Source of the DNA: Undibacterium paludis | GTDB taxonomy: Bacteria; Pseudomonadota; Gammaproteobacteria; Burkholderiales; Burkholderiaceae_D | Direction of reading: 5' to 3' | DNA length: 64,000 nt | Assembly (NCBI RefSeq): GCF_022568815.1 | Contig: NZ_JAKZHX010000003.1 | Location: forward strand, 248,001 to 312,000 | Shown: one piece after another, positions 17,752 to 26,726 of the stretch | Position numbering within the stretch: the first letter of the stretch is position 1 | Layout of the letters: each line of letters starts with the position of its first letter | The notes under the pieces: generated by a model | What the model was told of the DNA's origin: nothing | Seen by the model: the letters and a program-made list of their open reading frames with translations, nothing else | The model's database searches: none | Translations under genes and position numbers: made by a program

Positions 17752-17762
17752 GCAAATCTATC

Positions 17763-18278
17763 ATGAGCAGCCCTAGCATTATCGCCGCCAATAACGATAC
17801 CCAGATACTGGGGTCGGACATACTGAATCTGCAACTGGATTTAACCCAGAACAAAAGACTTCCCGCATTGAGTAAAATCAGCCTGCCCGCCCTGGTCGGC
17901 AGCCAGGCAGACCAGTTGCTGCGTCATGCCTACCTGCACTTTGAACACATCAGCGGTCATGGCGTGCCCCCTGTCTATGATATTTATCTGAATTTACCGA
18001 CAGCAACACAAACAAACATGGACACACAACTGGAAAACAGGCACTTTGCCGGCTCGCTCGGTTTTTACGGGTTGGAACAAAGCTCCACCCCAAGTCTGGA
18101 ACACGATGGCTCCGGCATGAACCTGGCACTTGATGTTGCCGACCTGCTCAATGACTTACGCAGTCGTAGCGACTGGGATATGCAGACATTGCATATTAAC
18201 CTACGCCCCCGCGAACCCATGGCTGCCGATGCAGCTGCGCAGATAGGACGGGTCAGCCTGCATGTAGAACTGGCATGA
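17763..18278 (+). CDS. stand-alone homologue of the tyrosinase C-terminal domain
   Basis: A 171-residue protein that aligns along residues 50-171 with residues 380-488 of the tyrosinase at 15370. Shared stretches include GxPPVYDIYLNLP, HFAG(A/S)LxF(F/Y)G, HNGSG/HDGSG, DVVN/DLLNDLR, LRPRE and IGR(I/V)SL. No catalytic domain is present and no signal peptide is seen. In other tyrosinases the C-terminal domain shields the active site until cleavage, and in Streptomyces a separate caddie protein delivers copper. A trans-acting shield or chaperone is therefore a reasonable inference, but not shown. It is the third gene of the cassette, 11 bp after the membrane gene. Confidence 0.8.
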   Translation: MSSPSIIAANNDTQILGSDILNLQLDLTQNKRLPALSKISLPALVGSQADQLLRHAYLHFEHISGHGVPPVYDIYLNLPTATQTNMDTQLENRHFAGSLGFYGLEQSSTPSLEHDGSGMNLALDVADLLNDLRSRSDWDMQTLHINLRPREPMAADAAAQIGRVSLHVELA

Positions 18279-18350
18279 AGCCTGGATGAAAATGCGTAGG
18301 AATGGCAGGGAACAAGTACAATACCTGCTATTACTTATCCGGAATCAGCC

Positions 18351-18620
18351 ATGTCAGCACCGCAAGCTATTGTCGATTGCAAAAACCAGCCCGTCGTCCT
18401 CGGCGACATCGTCCGCATTGTCAATCTCGACAAGAAATTCATCAAGAGCTTCCCGGCAGATGAACGTATTCTCATCGAATCCATGATAGGCCAGTTCTTC
18501 AAGGTCATTGCTCTGGATGAAGAAGGTTACCCCTGTGTCGTGCGTGAGTGGCATGACGAACGAGGGGTCATGCAAACCCATGTGATCGCGCTCGACAGTG
18601 AAGACATGGAAAAAATTTGA
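18351..18620 (+). CDS. conserved small protein of unknown function
   Basis: An 89-residue acidic protein (start MSAPQAIVDCKNQPVVLGDIV) with no membrane segment or signal. The pattern GDIVRIVNLDKKF, then IGQFFKVIALDEEGYPCVVREW, suggests a small beta-barrel (SH3/KOW-like) fold, but I do not recognise the family. It follows the tyrosinase cassette by 72 bp on the same strand. Its stop overlaps the terminator of the convergent flagellar operon. It is probably real because of codon pattern and protein character. Confidence 0.65.
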   Translation: MSAPQAIVDCKNQPVVLGDIVRIVNLDKKFIKSFPADERILIESMIGQFFKVIALDEEGYPCVVREWHDERGVMQTHVIALDSEDMEKI

Positions 18621-18639
18621 GCAGCCTCAGCTGCTCAAA
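18610..18639 (-). terminator. intrinsic terminator of the flgB-L operon
   Basis: Perfect 10-bp stem (TTTGAGCAGC at 18616-18625 with 18630-18639) and a 4-nt loop. On the minus strand the stem is followed by six Ts (18610-18615). It lies 24 bp beyond the flgL stop. On the plus strand it overlaps the stop codon of the small unknown gene. Confidence 0.88.
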
Positions 18640-18663
18640 TAGGATCATGACGTGAGTGCAAAA

Positions 18664-19890
18664 CTAGCGAATATAACTGAACAGTGACAATTCTGAAGTC
18701 TTGACGAACGACTGCTGGGCTGCCTGCAAAGTGGTCTGTTGCTGGTTCAGCTCGGTAATGGCCTTGGCATAATCAAGATCAAGCAATGCGGACAAGTCCT
18801 GTTTATAGGCAACGCCTTTTGCGTCACCTTCCGTGTCAAGATCATCCAACTCCTTCAGGCTGGTGCCTAATTGGGCACGCGCAGTCAACACATTATTGAG
18901 GGATTTGTCGACATTATTGTTACCCTGGGTCAGGGCAGCAGTCAGGTCTTTCTTTGCCGCTGCCGTATTGGCTGGCGTATTAAGTGCATTGATGATATCA
19001 GTGACAGTCTCAAAAATATTCTGGTTGCCCGGCTGCACCGAGAATTTGTCACCGGGCCCAGGAGCAACAACTGGCGGGCCACCCGCATTGGTAACTTGTA
19101 AATCTATACCATCGAAGGTCACGGTTGATCCGCTGACATAAGGGGTGAGCGGAACAACGACAGCGCCTGTTGTCTTGTTGGTTACCGTAAATGAAGTTCC
19201 AAGATTGTCAAATGCCACTTCATAGTTATTGCCCGTCAGGCTACCCGAGGTAGGTACATTGATCGCGGCAGTTGCCAGAGCCTGCCCCACATTTGAGGGG
19301 TTGGACTGGACATTGAACTGGCCTGCTGAGGTACGGATATTTTCAAAAATAGCAGTACCAGGGCTACTTAAGGGAATTTGCCTCGATGTATCTGCCTGCA
19401 AGAACCGCTGACCCTGGTCACCATTATAGGCAGCACCGCCAGCCACCTTGGTATAAGGCGCAACGGTTGTCGAAAAGCCGGAAAACAGGTAATTGCCGGT
19501 ACCGTCTGTCGAATTTGCCAGGCCGAGCAACTGATCAAGATTACCTTGCAACTCTTGGGCAATAAAACCGCGCTCGGTATCAGAATAGGTACCGTTACCA
19601 GCCTGCACTATCAAGGCCTTGATATTGTGCAGTGTGTCAGTGACATTACCCAAAACACTTTCCGAGACACTCAGATTATTTTTCGCGGCCTGGCGGTTTG
19701 TCGCAAACTGGGTATTGAGTGAATCCGATTGCGAAATGACCAGTGCACGGGCAGAATCGATAGGATCATCAGCAGGTGTCAAAATCCGGCGGCCAGCAGC
19801 GATTTGCTGCTGAGTCTTGTTCAGGCCGACCTGGAGGTCGCTGATCCTGGAGCCACCGGTTTCATAAATGGTACTGGTACTGATACGCAT
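18664..19890 (-). CDS. flgL: flagellar hook-associated protein FlgL (HAP3)
   Basis: FlgL forms the second junction layer between hook and filament. The 408-residue chain has the flagellin-like coiled ends: MRISTSTIYETGGSRISDLQVGLNKTQQQIAAGRRI at the start (longer than shown here as a motif but visibly HAP3-like) and a heptad-rich C-terminus ending in LSLFSYIR. A middle insert (about 205-285) of Thr/Val/Gly-rich beta repeats includes NNYEVAF and GPGDKFSV. The gene is last in the flgBCDEFGHIJKL cluster, 8 bp after flgK, and is followed by a terminator. The sigma-28-type promoter ahead of flgK probably drives both. Confidence 0.95.
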   Translation of the reverse strand: MRISTSTIYETGGSRISDLQVGLNKTQQQIAAGRRILTPADDPIDSARALVISQSDSLNTQFATNRQAAKNNLSVSESVLGNVTDTLHNIKALIVQAGNGTYSDTERGFIAQELQGNLDQLLGLANSTDGTGNYLFSGFSTTVAPYTKVAGGAAYNGDQGQRFLQADTSRQIPLSSPGTAIFENIRTSAGQFNVQSNPSNVGQALATAAINVPTSGSLTGNNYEVAFDNLGTSFTVTNKTTGAVVVPLTPYVSGSTVTFDGIDLQVTNAGGPPVVAPGPGDKFSVQPGNQNIFETVTDIINALNTPANTAAAKKDLTAALTQGNNNVDKSLNNVLTARAQLGTSLKELDDLDTEGDAKGVAYKQDLSALLDLDYAKAITELNQQQTTLQAAQQSFVKTSELSLFSYIR

Positions 19891-19898
19891 GATTACCT

Positions 19899-22169
19899 CT
19901 ATCTGCTGCCTAACGACAATAACTGATCAAACAAAGTGCTGGCGATCTGCATCAATTTGCCAGCGGCCTGGTAAGCCTGCTGGTAACGCAGTAGGTTCGC
20001 CGCTTCTTCATCAAGATTAACGCCAGATTCAGACTGCTGAGCAGCCACATTCTGTGCCAGTAACTTGGTTTCCGACGCTGTCGTGATTTCCACTTCATGC
20101 GCCTTGTTGCCTACCAGACTGACAAATTGTGCATACCCGCCCTGGAACGTCGTGGTCTTGCCTGCTACGGTATTTTGCGTTTGCAGGCTGCTCAGGATCA
20201 CCGCATTTCTATTGTCACCAGAACCATTGGTATTAGGGCCAACATTGAATATGTCACCGTTGGCTGGATTGCCACTGACAGAAAAACTGATACCGTTGTA
20301 GCTGATGGTCGAACCCGATGTGTACGGAATCGCAGAACCGGCCGGGTAAGTCGTCGATGTGCCGCCATTGGTTACTGTCACATTTGCATTGGCCGGGAAC
20401 CCTGTCAGGGTATTACCGGCAGAATTAAAAGTCAGTTTGGTTGCCGCAACCGGCAATGCCGCCGACAGCGTGAATGTATCGCCATTCGCTGGCGGACCAA
20501 CCGGCGCGGGTGCTGCGCCATCGCTGATGGCAAAGCTGACACCACTGAAGCTGATGGTTGCACCGCTCGTATAGGGAACCGTTGCCGGTGGCGGATAATT
20601 GGTGGTGACGGCGCCAACTTTAACGGAGACAGTGGCGCCAGCAGGGAAGCCGGTAATATTGCCACCAGAATACGTCAGTGTCAGCGGTGCCGCCAGCGTG
20701 GTACCCAGATAAGTGTCGTCTGTTGCCACAGCACCGATAGTAGCAGTGGCAGAATTACTGCCCGATGCCACTTGCGAATTGGCAACGCCTACGCTGATCT
20801 TGCCACTACCGGTGTTAGTGGTCGGGAATGCTGTCGTCAGGGGCGCCGCAGCAGCCAGTTTGGCCGGGTCCTGGATAGCTACCGATATGCTGGAACCACC
20901 AGCCGCAGTCGGCCTGATCAGGAATTCATCACCGGCATTTGGTACTGCCGCCGCTGGCGGAGGCGCCAGTTGAAAATTGATGCCATCAAATTTTAAAGGC
21001 AGGGTTGCTGAACTCTGGGTAGCACCATCAGACAAACGGGTAATCTTGTAATTACCACCGATGAACTGCAAACGGTAGTCACTGGTTGTCAATGCAGTCG
21101 TATCAGTAATACTTGCATTGATGGCTGCTGTAGAGGTATTGAGGGCACTTGGAGTCGATACTGGCCCTGCTATGTTAAAAAGACTTCCTCCAGTTTGCCC
21201 ATTCAAATCCAGTCCAAGTTTTTGCTGGTCATTGAACTGCGTTGCCACTCCGATGGCTATGCGTCCTATGCTATTTTGTGCGACATCCAGAGTACTGGCA
21301 CGGAAATCCAGCAAACCGCCTAACTTGCCACCAGCAAAACTATTTTCCGGCAATAGCACAGAGGCACCATTTGCCAGATACGACACCTCAGTGCGTGAAG
21401 GGTCAGTCAAAGATTGACTGACCGCCAGTTGATTGACATTGCTGCCAAGCACCAAGGGCTGACCGTTACCAATGAATACATTATATTTGGGGCCCTGTGG
21501 CACCACACTGACCTTGGTCAGTTTGCTTAATTCAGTAACCAGTTGATCCCGTTGATCGAGCAAGTCATTGGGGGCATTACCTATGGTACTGGTACCCTGG
21601 GCTTTTTCAATGACATCATTCAAATTTGCCAACTGTGTTGCATAACTATTGATGGCCCCGACTGTCGTACCAATTTGACCGTTGACATCTTCCCGAATCT
21701 GGTCGAGACGGGTTTGCAAGCTGTTCAAGCGACCGGCAAGGGCTTGCGCAGAAGAAACAGCAGCCTGGCGTGCAGCTGCGCCGGCAGTACCGTTTGGGCT
21801 GGCGGCAAGATTCTGGAAAGACTTGAAGAAATCCTGCAAGGCAGGGGTAACACCTGCCGTCGGATCAGCAACCAGGTTATTGATCTGGCTGATTTGAGAA
21901 TTATAAATAGCAGCCTGATTCTGGGCAGACTGGGAAGAGTTAACCTGACCGGCGAGAAAAGAATTGTATTGACGCTGTATCTGCGTGACAGATACCCCTT
22001 GTCCAATGAATGACCCGCCGAGATTCTGTGGCTCATTTGCAGCCTGCAGGATAACCTGGCGGTTATATCCCGGAGTGGACGCATTAGCGATATTGTGCCC
22101 GGTCGTCGCAATACCCAGCTGCGCCGCAGACAGCGCCGATTGCCCAACGCCAAATATATTTGAACCCAT
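19899..22169 (-). CDS. flgK: flagellar hook-associated protein FlgK (HAP1), enlarged
   Basis: FlgK is the first hook-filament junction protein. The N-terminus (GQSALSAAQLGIATTGHNIANASTPGYNRQ) and C-terminus (ESGVNLDEEAANLLRYQQAYQAAGKLMQIA) are the conserved axial helices. At 756 residues it is much longer than enteric FlgK (about 550). The extra length lies at about residues 440-650 and includes two tandem beta-rich repeats (497-568 and 578-645), each with GFPA, PYTSG(A/S)TIS and (P)ANGD motifs. These would form surface domains on the junction. A sigma-28-like promoter lies 51 bp upstream. Confidence 0.95.
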   Translation of the reverse strand: MGSNIFGVGQSALSAAQLGIATTGHNIANASTPGYNRQVILQAANEPQNLGGSFIGQGVSVTQIQRQYNSFLAGQVNSSQSAQNQAAIYNSQISQINNLVADPTAGVTPALQDFFKSFQNLAASPNGTAGAAARQAAVSSAQALAGRLNSLQTRLDQIREDVNGQIGTTVGAINSYATQLANLNDVIEKAQGTSTIGNAPNDLLDQRDQLVTELSKLTKVSVVPQGPKYNVFIGNGQPLVLGSNVNQLAVSQSLTDPSRTEVSYLANGASVLLPENSFAGGKLGGLLDFRASTLDVAQNSIGRIAIGVATQFNDQQKLGLDLNGQTGGSLFNIAGPVSTPSALNTSTAAINASITDTTALTTSDYRLQFIGGNYKITRLSDGATQSSATLPLKFDGINFQLAPPPAAAVPNAGDEFLIRPTAAGGSSISVAIQDPAKLAAAAPLTTAFPTTNTGSGKISVGVANSQVASGSNSATATIGAVATDDTYLGTTLAAPLTLTYSGGNITGFPAGATVSVKVGAVTTNYPPPATVPYTSGATISFSGVSFAISDGAAPAPVGPPANGDTFTLSAALPVAATKLTFNSAGNTLTGFPANANVTVTNGGTSTTYPAGSAIPYTSGSTISYNGISFSVSGNPANGDIFNVGPNTNGSGDNRNAVILSSLQTQNTVAGKTTTFQGGYAQFVSLVGNKAHEVEITTASETKLLAQNVAAQQSESGVNLDEEAANLLRYQQAYQAAGKLMQIASTLFDQLLSLGSR
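20235..20681 (-). repeat. tandem repeat pair within flgK
   Basis: Two copies of a roughly 70-residue beta-rich unit (FlgK residues 497-568 and 578-645). Each runs from LTGFPA- or ITGFPA-like, through a Thr/Val strand, to PYTSGxTISxxGxSF and ANGDxF. A weaker relative occurs at residues 364-421. The pair explains most of the extra length of this FlgK. Confidence 0.75.
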
Positions 22170-22219
22170 AATTGAACCTGCTTTTTTGCTAAGTTAGCTA
22201 CCCAATGCTATCAATCATG

Positions 22220-22246
22220 TTTTCGGTCCGTTTCTTCAAAACTTTA
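22220..22246 (-). promoter_or_regulatory. sigma-28 (FliA) promoter upstream of flgK
   Basis: On the minus strand TAAAGTTT (22246-22239), an 11-bp spacer, and ACCGAAAA (22227-22220). The -35 matches the sigma-28 consensus exactly, and the -10 matches 6 of 8 in GCCGATAA. The site is 51 bp ahead of flgK, fitting late expression of the hook-associated proteins. Confidence 0.8.
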
Positions 22247-22273
22247 ATCTGATTGTACTTTCACCAGGGCAAC

Positions 22274-23173
22274 TTACGTTGAAAGGGAATTTTTGATGAT
22301 TTTTGTTAACTTATTGGCATATTCCGGGTCAGTTGCATAACCAGCTTTTTGCAAACCCTGGGCAAAACTTGTTGCATCTTTTGCATTGGCGATCACGTTT
22401 TCATAACGCGGATTCCTGGTGATCAGCCTGGCATAATCTTTGAATGCATCGGCATACGTATCATAAGCCTTGAATTTTTCGACTTTGCGTTGCGCTACAC
22501 CATTCACATATTCTGTGGTCACGGCATCAACTGTCTTGCCTTTCCAGCCACGCGTGGCCTTCATGCCAAAAATGTTGTGACTGGATGAACCGTCAGCAGT
22601 TTTGATCTCGCGTTTGCCCCAGCCACTTTCCAGTGCAGCCTGACCCAGCATGAATTTAGCCGGGATACCAGTTTCCTGGCTGGCCTGTTCGGCATGAGCT
22701 GTCAACTTCTCCTGGAACTCCCGGATATGGTTTGGCCCAGTGTACGCTGTCTTGGGCGCATTGGCTGGCATCTGCTCGAACTTCAGGTTATCGAGGTAGG
22801 TATTGATTCCACGCATGGTCGATGCGCTGACACCTGATGTCTGGGTATCTGCTTCCAGCGCCTGGTTCATGGCATTATTGGACAGTTGTCTGACCAGTAC
22901 GTCTGCCAGGCCCACGCCTTTCTTGGCCATGGTTTGCGACAACTGCTGATCAAGCATGGACGTGTACATACGACTCTGTTCACTATCAAACGGGCCATCC
23001 TGTCCACCGGCCTGACGCATGGATTTCAGCATCATGTTCATGAACAGTGCTTCAAATTGCTGGGCAGCACCTTTGATCGCCTCTGGCGAATTATTCCTGG
23101 CCGACTGCTTGAGCTCGTCCAGCCCTTTCGCATCAAAGGCGGTTTTATCAGTGAAGTCAGTGCGCCCTATCAT
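22274..23173 (-). CDS. flgJ: flagellar rod cap / peptidoglycan hydrolase FlgJ
   Basis: FlgJ caps the growing rod and opens the cell wall for it. The 299-residue protein has both classical domains. The N-terminal rod-binding domain (about 30-110) includes AAQQFEALFMNMMLKSMR and SEQSRMYTSMLDQQLSQ. The C-terminal glucosaminidase domain (about 150-299) includes GIPAKFMLGQAALESGWGK, with the catalytic-region Glu, and NIFGMKA. It is secreted through the flagellar export apparatus, so no signal peptide is expected. It lies 9 bp after flgI. Confidence 0.96.
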   Translation of the reverse strand: MIGRTDFTDKTAFDAKGLDELKQSARNNSPEAIKGAAQQFEALFMNMMLKSMRQAGGQDGPFDSEQSRMYTSMLDQQLSQTMAKKGVGLADVLVRQLSNNAMNQALEADTQTSGVSASTMRGINTYLDNLKFEQMPANAPKTAYTGPNHIREFQEKLTAHAEQASQETGIPAKFMLGQAALESGWGKREIKTADGSSSHNIFGMKATRGWKGKTVDAVTTEYVNGVAQRKVEKFKAYDTYADAFKDYARLITRNPRYENVIANAKDATSFAQGLQKAGYATDPEYANKLTKIIKNSLST

Positions 23174-23182
23174 AACCCTGCC

Positions 23183-24310
23183 CTAGATAATTTCCAGGTC
23201 TGCGCGCAAAGCGCCAGAAGCCTTGATTGCCTGCAAGATCGCCAGCAAATCTTGCGGCGTAGCGCCGATGGCATTGAGTGCCTTGACCACTTCGGCCAAA
23301 GAAACACCCGCCTTGAGCATTAATAATTGCCCGGCGTCCTTGGTGATGGAAACAGTGGAGTTGGCTGTTGCAGCAGTTTGCCCTGCCGCCAGTGCATTTG
23401 GCTGACTGACTGCATTGTCGGTATTGATCACGACCGACAGATTGCCATGCGCAACGGCGCAGGTTTCCAGGGTAACCGCCTGGTTCATGACGATGGAGCC
23501 GGTACGTGCATTCAGTATCACCTTGGCTGCCATTTGTGCCGGTGTCACATCGATGTTTTCCAGGTTACCCAGAAAAGCCACGCGCTGGTCAGTGATAGTC
23601 GGTGCTTTTACCTGAATGACACGGCCATCCAGGGCGGCAGCCGTGTCTGGGCCAAAACGGCGGTTAATGGCGTCGACCACGCGGCTGGCGGTGGAAAAAT
23701 CAGAATTATTCAGTTCCAGCTGTATGCTTGGTCCCTGAGCGACTGAGTTTGGCACAGCCCTTTCCACGGTCGCGCCAGATGATATCTTGCCCACGCTCAG
23801 ATGATTGACCTGCGCCTTGCTGCCATTGGCCGATGCGCCGACACCGCCTACCAGCACATTGCCTTGTGCCATGGCATAAATCTGGTTATCCGCACCTTTC
23901 AAGGGTGTCATTAACAACGTGCCACCACGCAAACTCTTGGCGTTCCCCATGGAAGAAACCGTGATATCAAGCATTTGCCCAGGTTGTGCAAACGGCGGCA
24001 AAGAGGCTGTGACCATGACAGCTGCCACATTCTTCAATTGCAGGCTGGTGCCTACCGGTATTGCAACACCAAGCTGTTGCAACATGCTGATGATGCTTTG
24101 CACTGTAAAGGGCGTCTGGGTAGTCTGGTCACCACTGCCATCCAGGCCAACCACCAGGCCATAGCCAAGCAACTGATTTTGCCGCACGCCCTGTATGCCC
24201 GCCAGATCCTTGATGCGCTCAGCCCGACATTCCTGCATGGCAGATGCGCTCATGACCATCAGCAAGACAGCGATTGTCTTGAACATTCTGGAAGTGAATA
24301 GGGAGTTCAT
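23183..24310 (-). CDS. flgI: flagellar P-ring protein FlgI
   Basis: FlgI forms the periplasmic P-ring in the peptidoglycan layer. From ATG 24310 the protein has 375 residues with an N-terminal signal peptide (FKTIAVLLMVMSASA). The mature start shows the conserved RIKDLAGIQGVRQNQLLGYGLVVGLDGSGD. Further family stretches are TPFTVQSIISMLQQLG and the C-terminal LAEVVKALNAIGATPQDLLAILQAIK. ATG 24310 has AGGA upstream and is preferred over ATG 24334, which would overlap flgH and put extra residues before the signal. It lies between flgH and flgJ. Confidence 0.96.
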   Translation of the reverse strand: MNSLFTSRMFKTIAVLLMVMSASAMQECRAERIKDLAGIQGVRQNQLLGYGLVVGLDGSGDQTTQTPFTVQSIISMLQQLGVAIPVGTSLQLKNVAAVMVTASLPPFAQPGQMLDITVSSMGNAKSLRGGTLLMTPLKGADNQIYAMAQGNVLVGGVGASANGSKAQVNHLSVGKISSGATVERAVPNSVAQGPSIQLELNNSDFSTASRVVDAINRRFGPDTAAALDGRVIQVKAPTITDQRVAFLGNLENIDVTPAQMAAKVILNARTGSIVMNQAVTLETCAVAHGNLSVVINTDNAVSQPNALAAGQTAATANSTVSITKDAGQLLMLKAGVSLAEVVKALNAIGATPQDLLAILQAIKASGALRADLEII

Positions 24311-24330
24311 CAATCTATCCTCACAATTCA

Positions 24331-25008
24331 TCACAAGGGAAGGAAGCTGAGGAAAAAGCGCGTCAACATGGAATTGAGTTCAGCCTTATCAATATTTGAG
24401 GTCGAACGGTATTCAAAGCGTGCATCCGCCACCTGGGTCGAGGCAACAACATTCCCTGCCGCGATGGTGGTGGGGTTGATCACACCAGAAAACCGCACAA
24501 ACTCCGCCCCTTTGTCGAAGGCCAACTGCTTTTCACCACTGACCAGCAGATTACCGTTAGGCAGCACATCGATCACCGTCACACCAATGGTGCCGGTAAA
24601 ACTGTTGCTGGCCGCGGCAGCGCCCTTTTCATCAAACTTTGTTGATGAAGATGTGGACAGGGCCGCCTGAGCAGTGGTCGTGGCAGGCACACCGAATACG
24701 GTAGGCGCGGCGAACGATGCTGCGCCGGTTTTGCTGCCGGAAGCAGCGGCCGTTTTGGCAGCTGAGGTTTTTTCTGCGATGGAGATGGTCAATATATCGC
24801 CAACCATGCGCGCCCTTGCATCTTCATACAGCGGGCGATAAGTCGCCTGCTGGAAAATCGCGCCATTTGCCTGCCGTTGCGGCTTGGCCGATTGCGCAGG
24901 CAAAGACGTAGGCTGATGCACAATGGGTGCAGGTGTCACCGCGCATGCTGTCAAAAACAGCAAGGGGGCCATGCAGATCAGTCGGAAAATTTTCGAGTTC
25001 TTCATCAT
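24331..25008 (-). CDS. flgH: flagellar L-ring lipoprotein FlgH
   Basis: FlgH is the outer-membrane L-ring bushing. From ATG 25008 it has 225 residues with a lipoprotein signal whose lipobox is LTAC (Cys about 20). Family segments are GAIFQQATYRPLYEDARARMVGDIL, the ITISIAEKT-like region, NGNLLVSGEKQ, and a C-terminus ending in LNSMLTRFFLSFLPL. Several in-frame starts lie close together (25071, 25017, 25008, 25005). GGTGAG just before the last two decides for them. It follows flgG closely. Confidence 0.94.
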   Translation of the reverse strand: MMKNSKIFRLICMAPLLFLTACAVTPAPIVHQPTSLPAQSAKPQRQANGAIFQQATYRPLYEDARARMVGDILTISIAEKTSAAKTAAASGSKTGAASFAAPTVFGVPATTTAQAALSTSSSTKFDEKGAAAASNSFTGTIGVTVIDVLPNGNLLVSGEKQLAFDKGAEFVRFSGVINPTTIAAGNVVASTQVADARFEYRSTSNIDKAELNSMLTRFFLSFLPL

Positions 25009-25067
25009 ACTCACCATATTCACAATAAGGCGTCCGGATTTTTCATCAGCAAGATTACACAACGGCA

Positions 25068-25850
25068 TCACAGTTGCGACAGGCGTTGCAACATCTGGTC
25101 TGAGGTGGTAATGGCCTTGCTGTTGATCTCGTAAGCGCGCTGGGTCTGTATCATATTGACCAGCTCTTCTGCCACGTTGACATTCGAGGTTTCAACAAAA
25201 CTTTGCACCAGCAAGCCAGCCCCGTTGGTACCCGGCGTATTGGTGCCAGGGTTGCCGGAAGCCGCCGTTTCCACGTACAGGTTTTCACCCAGCGCCATCA
25301 AACCGGCTGGATTGATAAACGTCGCCAGTTGCAACGAACCTACCTGCACCGGCGCTGTTGAACCTGGCTGGGTTACTGAAACCGTACCGTCGCGCCCAAC
25401 CGTGATGGATTGCGCATTGGCTGGAATGGTAATCGCCGGCTGTATGACAAAGCCGCTCGATGTCACCAGTTGCCCCTGGCTATCAGTCTGGAAAGAACCG
25501 TCACGGGTGTAGCCGGTCGTACCGTCAGGCATCAGCACCTGGAAAAAACCTGCTCCCGAAATTGCTACATCCTTGCTGTTGCCCGTCTGCTGCAAATTGC
25601 CCTGGGTGAAGATTTTTTCAGTCGCCACCGGACGCACACCAGTACCCAATTGCAGGCCGGAAGGTAATTGTGTCTGCTGTGAACTCTGTGCACCAGGCTG
25701 ACGTATGTTTTGGTACAGCAAATCTTCAAATACCGCGCGCGAGCGTTTGAAGCCATTGGTGCTGACGTTGGCCAGGTTATTGGTCACCACGTCCATCTGC
25801 GTCTGTTGCGCATCAAGGCCGGTTTTGGATATCCATAATGAACGTATCAT
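25068..25850 (-). CDS. flgG: flagellar distal rod protein FlgG
   Basis: FlgG builds the distal rod. With start ATG 25850 (AAGGGGA ribosome site) it is 260 residues, exactly the usual length. N-terminus: [42 protein letters not shown] rod signature, with the ANVxTxGFK motif. C-terminus: [25 protein letters not shown]. The middle has the [22 protein letters not shown] motif of rod/hook proteins. It follows flgF and precedes flgH in the cluster. Confidence 0.96.
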   Translation of the reverse strand: MIRSLWISKTGLDAQQTQMDVVTNNLANVSTNGFKRSRAVFEDLLYQNIRQPGAQSSQQTQLPSGLQLGTGVRPVATEKIFTQGNLQQTGNSKDVAISGAGFFQVLMPDGTTGYTRDGSFQTDSQGQLVTSSGFVIQPAITIPANAQSITVGRDGTVSVTQPGSTAPVQVGSLQLATFINPAGLMALGENLYVETAASGNPGTNTPGTNGAGLLVQSFVETSNVNVAEELVNMIQTQRAYEINSKAITTSDQMLQRLSQL

Positions 25851-25911
25851 TGCATTCCCCTTTTGCCGTTGCGGCAAACTTTTACACCAGCCTATTGTGC
25901 TACAGACCAGC

Positions 25912-26652
25912 TCAACTCAAACTGAGGATCTGACCTGCTTTATTGGCGTTATTCTCGGCATTCTGCAAAAGCTTCATTTGCAGATCAAAGCTGCGTGCCA
26001 GGTTGATCATGTTGACCATGGACTCCACCACATTGACGTTGCTGTTTTCCAGCATCCCGCCAGAAACACCGACGGCAGCGTCGGCATCCACCGTCGTACC
26101 GTCCTTGGTCTTGAACAGATTATCGTCACCGCGCACGAGGTTTTCTTCTGGTGGATTGACCAGTTTCAGCCGGCCGATGACCTGCACTGCATTTGGCTTG
26201 GGACCGCTGGGTATAGCTGACACTGTACCATCCTTGGCGATGGCAACAGCCATGTCTGGCGGCACAGTGATGGGGCCGCCGTCACCAACCAGATTCAACC
26301 CGTTCTGCGTCTGCAGAATGCCATTTTCACTGACCTTCAGACTGCCGTGACGGGTGAAAGCTTCTGAGCCATCGGGCTTCTCGACAACCAGCCAGCCCTT
26401 GCCCTGTACTGCTACATCCAGCTCACGTCCGGTGATCTGCATGGCACCTGTAGAAAAATCGGTACCGACGGTCGCATCAACAACAAAGGCGCGCGTCGGC
26501 AGACCATCGCTTTTCACTGGTACGGCACGGAATGAATCTAGCTGGGCGCGAAAACCCGTGGTCGTGACATTCGCCAGATTATGCGATGTGGTGGCCTGCT
26601 GCTCAAGGATATGCTTGGCACCGGTCATCGCGGTATATACCAGTCTATCCAT
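25912..26652 (-). CDS. flgF: flagellar proximal rod protein FlgF
   Basis: FlgF is a proximal rod component. The 246-residue sequence begins [20 protein letters not shown] and has [15 protein letters not shown], [15 protein letters not shown] and the C-terminal [26 protein letters not shown]. Length matches the family. It lies 74 bp after flgE and 61 bp before flgG. Confidence 0.95.
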   Translation of the reverse strand: MDRLVYTAMTGAKHILEQQATTSHNLANVTTTGFRAQLDSFRAVPVKSDGLPTRAFVVDATVGTDFSTGAMQITGRELDVAVQGKGWLVVEKPDGSEAFTRHGSLKVSENGILQTQNGLNLVGDGGPITVPPDMAVAIAKDGTVSAIPSGPKPNAVQVIGRLKLVNPPEENLVRGDDNLFKTKDGTTVDADAAVGVSGGMLENSNVNVVESMVNMINLARSFDLQMKLLQNAENNANKAGQILSLS

Positions 26653-26726
26653 GAGCTACTCCTTCAGGTTTCCTGTTTTCTCTGTTGAAAAAACACATGT
26701 CAATATGAATCAATGCCATCAGTTTA

